Below, piece after piece: positions 5,193-6,477 of a DNA stretch of 6,477 bases. The position numbers and the translations under genes were made by a program. The stretch comes from Flavobacterium psychrophilum (GTDB taxonomy: Bacteria > Bacteroidota > Bacteroidia > Flavobacteriales > Flavobacteriaceae). Positions within the stretch are counted from its first letter, which is position 1. Every line of letters starts with the position of its first letter. A model generated the notes under the pieces. That model saw only the letters and a program-made list of their open reading frames with translations. It was not told where the DNA came from and made no database searches. The stretch is taken from NCBI GenBank assembly GCA_945907225.1, contig CAMDSN010000096.1, forward strand, positions 1 to 6,477, written 5' to 3'.

Positions 5193-6101
5193 TTATGCTT
5201 TTTGTGTTTTTAAAGTCGATTTTACTTTCTTAAGCTCTTCAGTTGTTTTTTGCATTTCTTCTTTTGCTTTCAACATGTCTTCTTTAGCTTTTAATAACTC
5301 TTCTTTTGCTTTTTCTAAATCGGAATCAGAATTATTTGAATCTTCTTTATCCAAATTAGGCGTCTTTTGATTCATTTGATCCTGAAGTTTTTTTAGCTGT
5401 TTATTAAAATCATCCAAGTTAGAATTAGGACCATCAAAATTGAAATTAAAATTTTTCATTGCATCATCGCCAAAATACTCTGTTTTATTCTTGCCTAATA
5501 TTGCTTGTAGTTCCTCAGGTGAATAATCTTCACCTCCCTCAACCACTTTTCCGTCTTCAATAATAAGTGTCTTTTTTCCATCGTTTTGTATAATAATTTT
5601 AGAACTTGATTGTCCAAAGGCACCATTGTTGGGAAATGAAAAACTATAAGATTGTGACTTTTGGTCTTCATTGCCAAAATTAAATTGTTTCATGAAATCT
5701 TGGTTGTTACTAAAATTTATCACCCCCGAATTCTCATTTGAGGGCTCTCCAAAACCAATCTCTTCACCTTGTTTGAAAAATTTTATTGGGGCAATTGGCT
5801 TTTGGTTATCCAATTCGAGAATCCCTTTATTACCCTTTCTATCTTTATATTCTACTTTTATAGCAACAATTTCATCTGAGGTGTTTCTTTTAATATTTTT
5901 GTAATTTATAGTAACGCCATATTCCGCTAGCGCCTTGCAATCCTCTTTCATTTCAGCTTCGTCGGTAGATTTGTTCCAGGTCATAACCACATCCCCTTTG
6001 TCGTTCTGTTGTTGCAAAATAAAAGGTTTTTTTTCTTGAGCCTTGCAACTTAATATAGCCAATACTGGCAATATAAATATTCTAGCGTGTATCCATTTCA
6101 T
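5193..6101 (-). CDS. Lipoprotein with BlaR1-tail-like domain and coiled-coil C-terminus
   Basis: A 302-residue protein of unknown function. Residues 1-18 are a hydrophobic leader ending ILSC, with C19 as the probable lipidated cysteine, so it should be anchored in an envelope membrane with the rest outside the cytoplasm. Residues about 36-118 (TWNKSTDEAEMKEDCKALAE, then YGVTINYKNIKR and KVEYKDRKG) resemble the periplasmic C-terminal segments of flavobacterial M56/BlaR1-type proteins; this is from family memory and is not proven. The middle (119-230) is rich in N, F, S and G. Residues 264-298 form five exact heptads of the KAKEELL type, a strong coiled coil that may mediate oligomerisation or contact with a partner. 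No peptidase domain is present. It starts 90 bases after the MFS gene and could be cotranscribed, although a promoter-like site lies between them. Confidence 0.85.
   Translation of the reverse strand: MKWIHARIFILPVLAILSCKAQEKKPFILQQQNDKGDVVMTWNKSTDEAEMKEDCKALAEYGVTINYKNIKRNTSDEIVAIKVEYKDRKGNKGILELDNQKPIAPIKFFKQGEEIGFGEPSNENSGVINFSNNQDFMKQFNFGNEDQKSQSYSFSFPNNGAFGQSSSKIIIQNDGKKTLIIEDGKVVEGGEDYSPEELQAILGKNKTEYFGDDAMKNFNFNFDGPNSNLDDFNKQLKKLQDQMNQKTPNLDKEDSNNSDSDLEKAKEELLKAKEDMLKAKEEMQKTTEELKKVKSTLKTQKA
5208..5312 (-). repeat. Heptad repeat encoding a coiled coil
   Basis: Five seven-residue units occupy residues 264-298 of the lipoprotein: KAKEELL, KAKEDML, KAKEEMQ, KTTEELK and KVKSTLK. Residues 2 and 6 of each unit are apolar in most copies, and the rest is alternating K and E, as in a soluble coiled coil. 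At DNA level the first three units are near copies, which allows change in repeat number by slippage. Confidence 0.8.
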
Positions 6102-6135
6102 ATTTTTTCTGTTTAATTGATTTTAATTTAAGCAG

Positions 6136-6163
6136 CAAATTTATAGGAGTAGTTTTTTTCAAA
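6136..6163 (-). promoter_or_regulatory. Candidate promoter of the lipoprotein gene
   Basis: TAAATTTG (6143-6136 on the minus strand) matches TAnnTTTG fully. The nearest TTTG (6163-6160) lies only 16 bases upstream, shorter than the usual 19, so the -33 part is uncertain. The start would fall near 6129, giving a leader of about 28 bases ending in an A-rich stretch before the ATG. Confidence 0.4.
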
Positions 6164-6191
6164 AAAGAAATTTAGATTTTTTTTAACTAAT

Positions 6192-6477
6192 TTATCTCTT
6201 TTCATTTTGTATTAAGTAATAGGCCCAAATTCCGAAAGACATTCCAATTAAGCCCAAAGTTCCCATAAAGAACCAATTGATTTGATATCCAAAATTATCA
6301 ATAAGTACCATTCCCGATTTAGAACTGAAAATATGTGCGCAACTAAAACTCATAGTATATATTGCCATATAGCGCCCTTCGTGGCCTTTTGGAGCTCTAC
6401 TCAAAGCTACTGAATTAGAAAGTGGAAAGGCGAACATTTCACCAAATGTCATAAATATCATCATAATAATTAATATG
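6192..6477 (-). CDS. MFS transporter, C-terminal fragment (cut by window edge)
   Basis: The last 95 or so codons of a membrane protein are visible; the frame is open to the right edge and the N-terminal part lies outside. Three membrane segments can be seen: the first ends FMTFGEMFAFPLSN, the second covers MAIYTMSFSCAHIFSS, the third is FFMGTLGLIGMSFGIWAYYL, and the tail IQNEKR is short and charged. The loop APKGHEGRYMAIY is the type found between helices 10 and 11 of major facilitator family drug or sugar-efflux carriers (GEM...P, then RG or GRY). The substrate cannot be told. The ATG at 6464 is internal to a membrane helix, not the true start. The lipoprotein gene follows in the same direction after 90 bases. 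Confidence 0.85.
   Translation of the reverse strand, partial: ILIIMMIFMTFGEMFAFPLSNSVALSRAPKGHEGRYMAIYTMSFSCAHIFSSKSGMVLIDNFGYQINWFFMGTLGLIGMSFGIWAYYLIQNEKR

Noticed and set aside
5495..5904. Two ORFs of 60 and 77 codons overlapping the lipoprotein gene
   Set aside because: They are shadows of the lipoprotein coding frame, which has a leader, lipobox and heptad repeat.

Overview
The window is AT-rich and looks like chromosomal DNA from a Bacteroidota bacterium of the Flavobacterium type. Three things point there: promoter-like TTTG / TAnnTTTG pairs spaced 18-19 bases apart, A-rich leaders with no Shine-Dalgarno in front of start codons, and the protein families seen (secreted reprolysin-like protease with GEVED domain, BlaR1-tail-like lipoprotein). 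The genus is an inference. Nearly all genes lie on the minus strand.

Layout, left to right. Positions 1-33 may hold the first codons of a minus-strand gene leaving the window. A strong hairpin terminator sits at 167-209. The stretch 210-516 is mostly non-coding, with a start-less open frame at 272-445 that may be a gene remnant. Positions 517-4296 hold the dominant gene, a 1259-residue secreted zinc metalloprotease: signal peptide, prodomain, HExxHxxGxxH catalytic domain, Ig-like regions, three fibronectin type III repeats, a GEVED domain, a Flavobacterium-type beta module and a C-terminal pair of dockerin-like calcium loops. Two possible promoters precede it. A doubtful small plus-strand ORF (4432-4647) follows, with a large hairpin over its start and a weak terminator behind it. 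Next come a minus-strand tRNA-Arg(ACG) with its own consensus promoter and terminator, and immediately upstream of it a 50-codon small gene (4963-5115) that length-filtered gene calling easily misses. A 302-residue lipoprotein with a heptad-repeat coiled-coil tail occupies 5193-6101. The C-terminal end of an MFS transporter runs off the right edge.

The genes do not form one obvious pathway. The protease is a stand-alone secreted enzyme with its own promoters and probably acts on extracellular proteins or glycoproteins. The tRNA is an independent unit. The lipoprotein may be read from its own promoter or together with the upstream MFS gene. No CRISPR array, insertion sequence, phage gene or defence system was seen. 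The points most worth checking are the protease C-terminus (no recognisable T9SS sorting domain), the 50-residue gene, the hairpin over the small plus-strand ORF, and the A19-U56 substitution in the tRNA.
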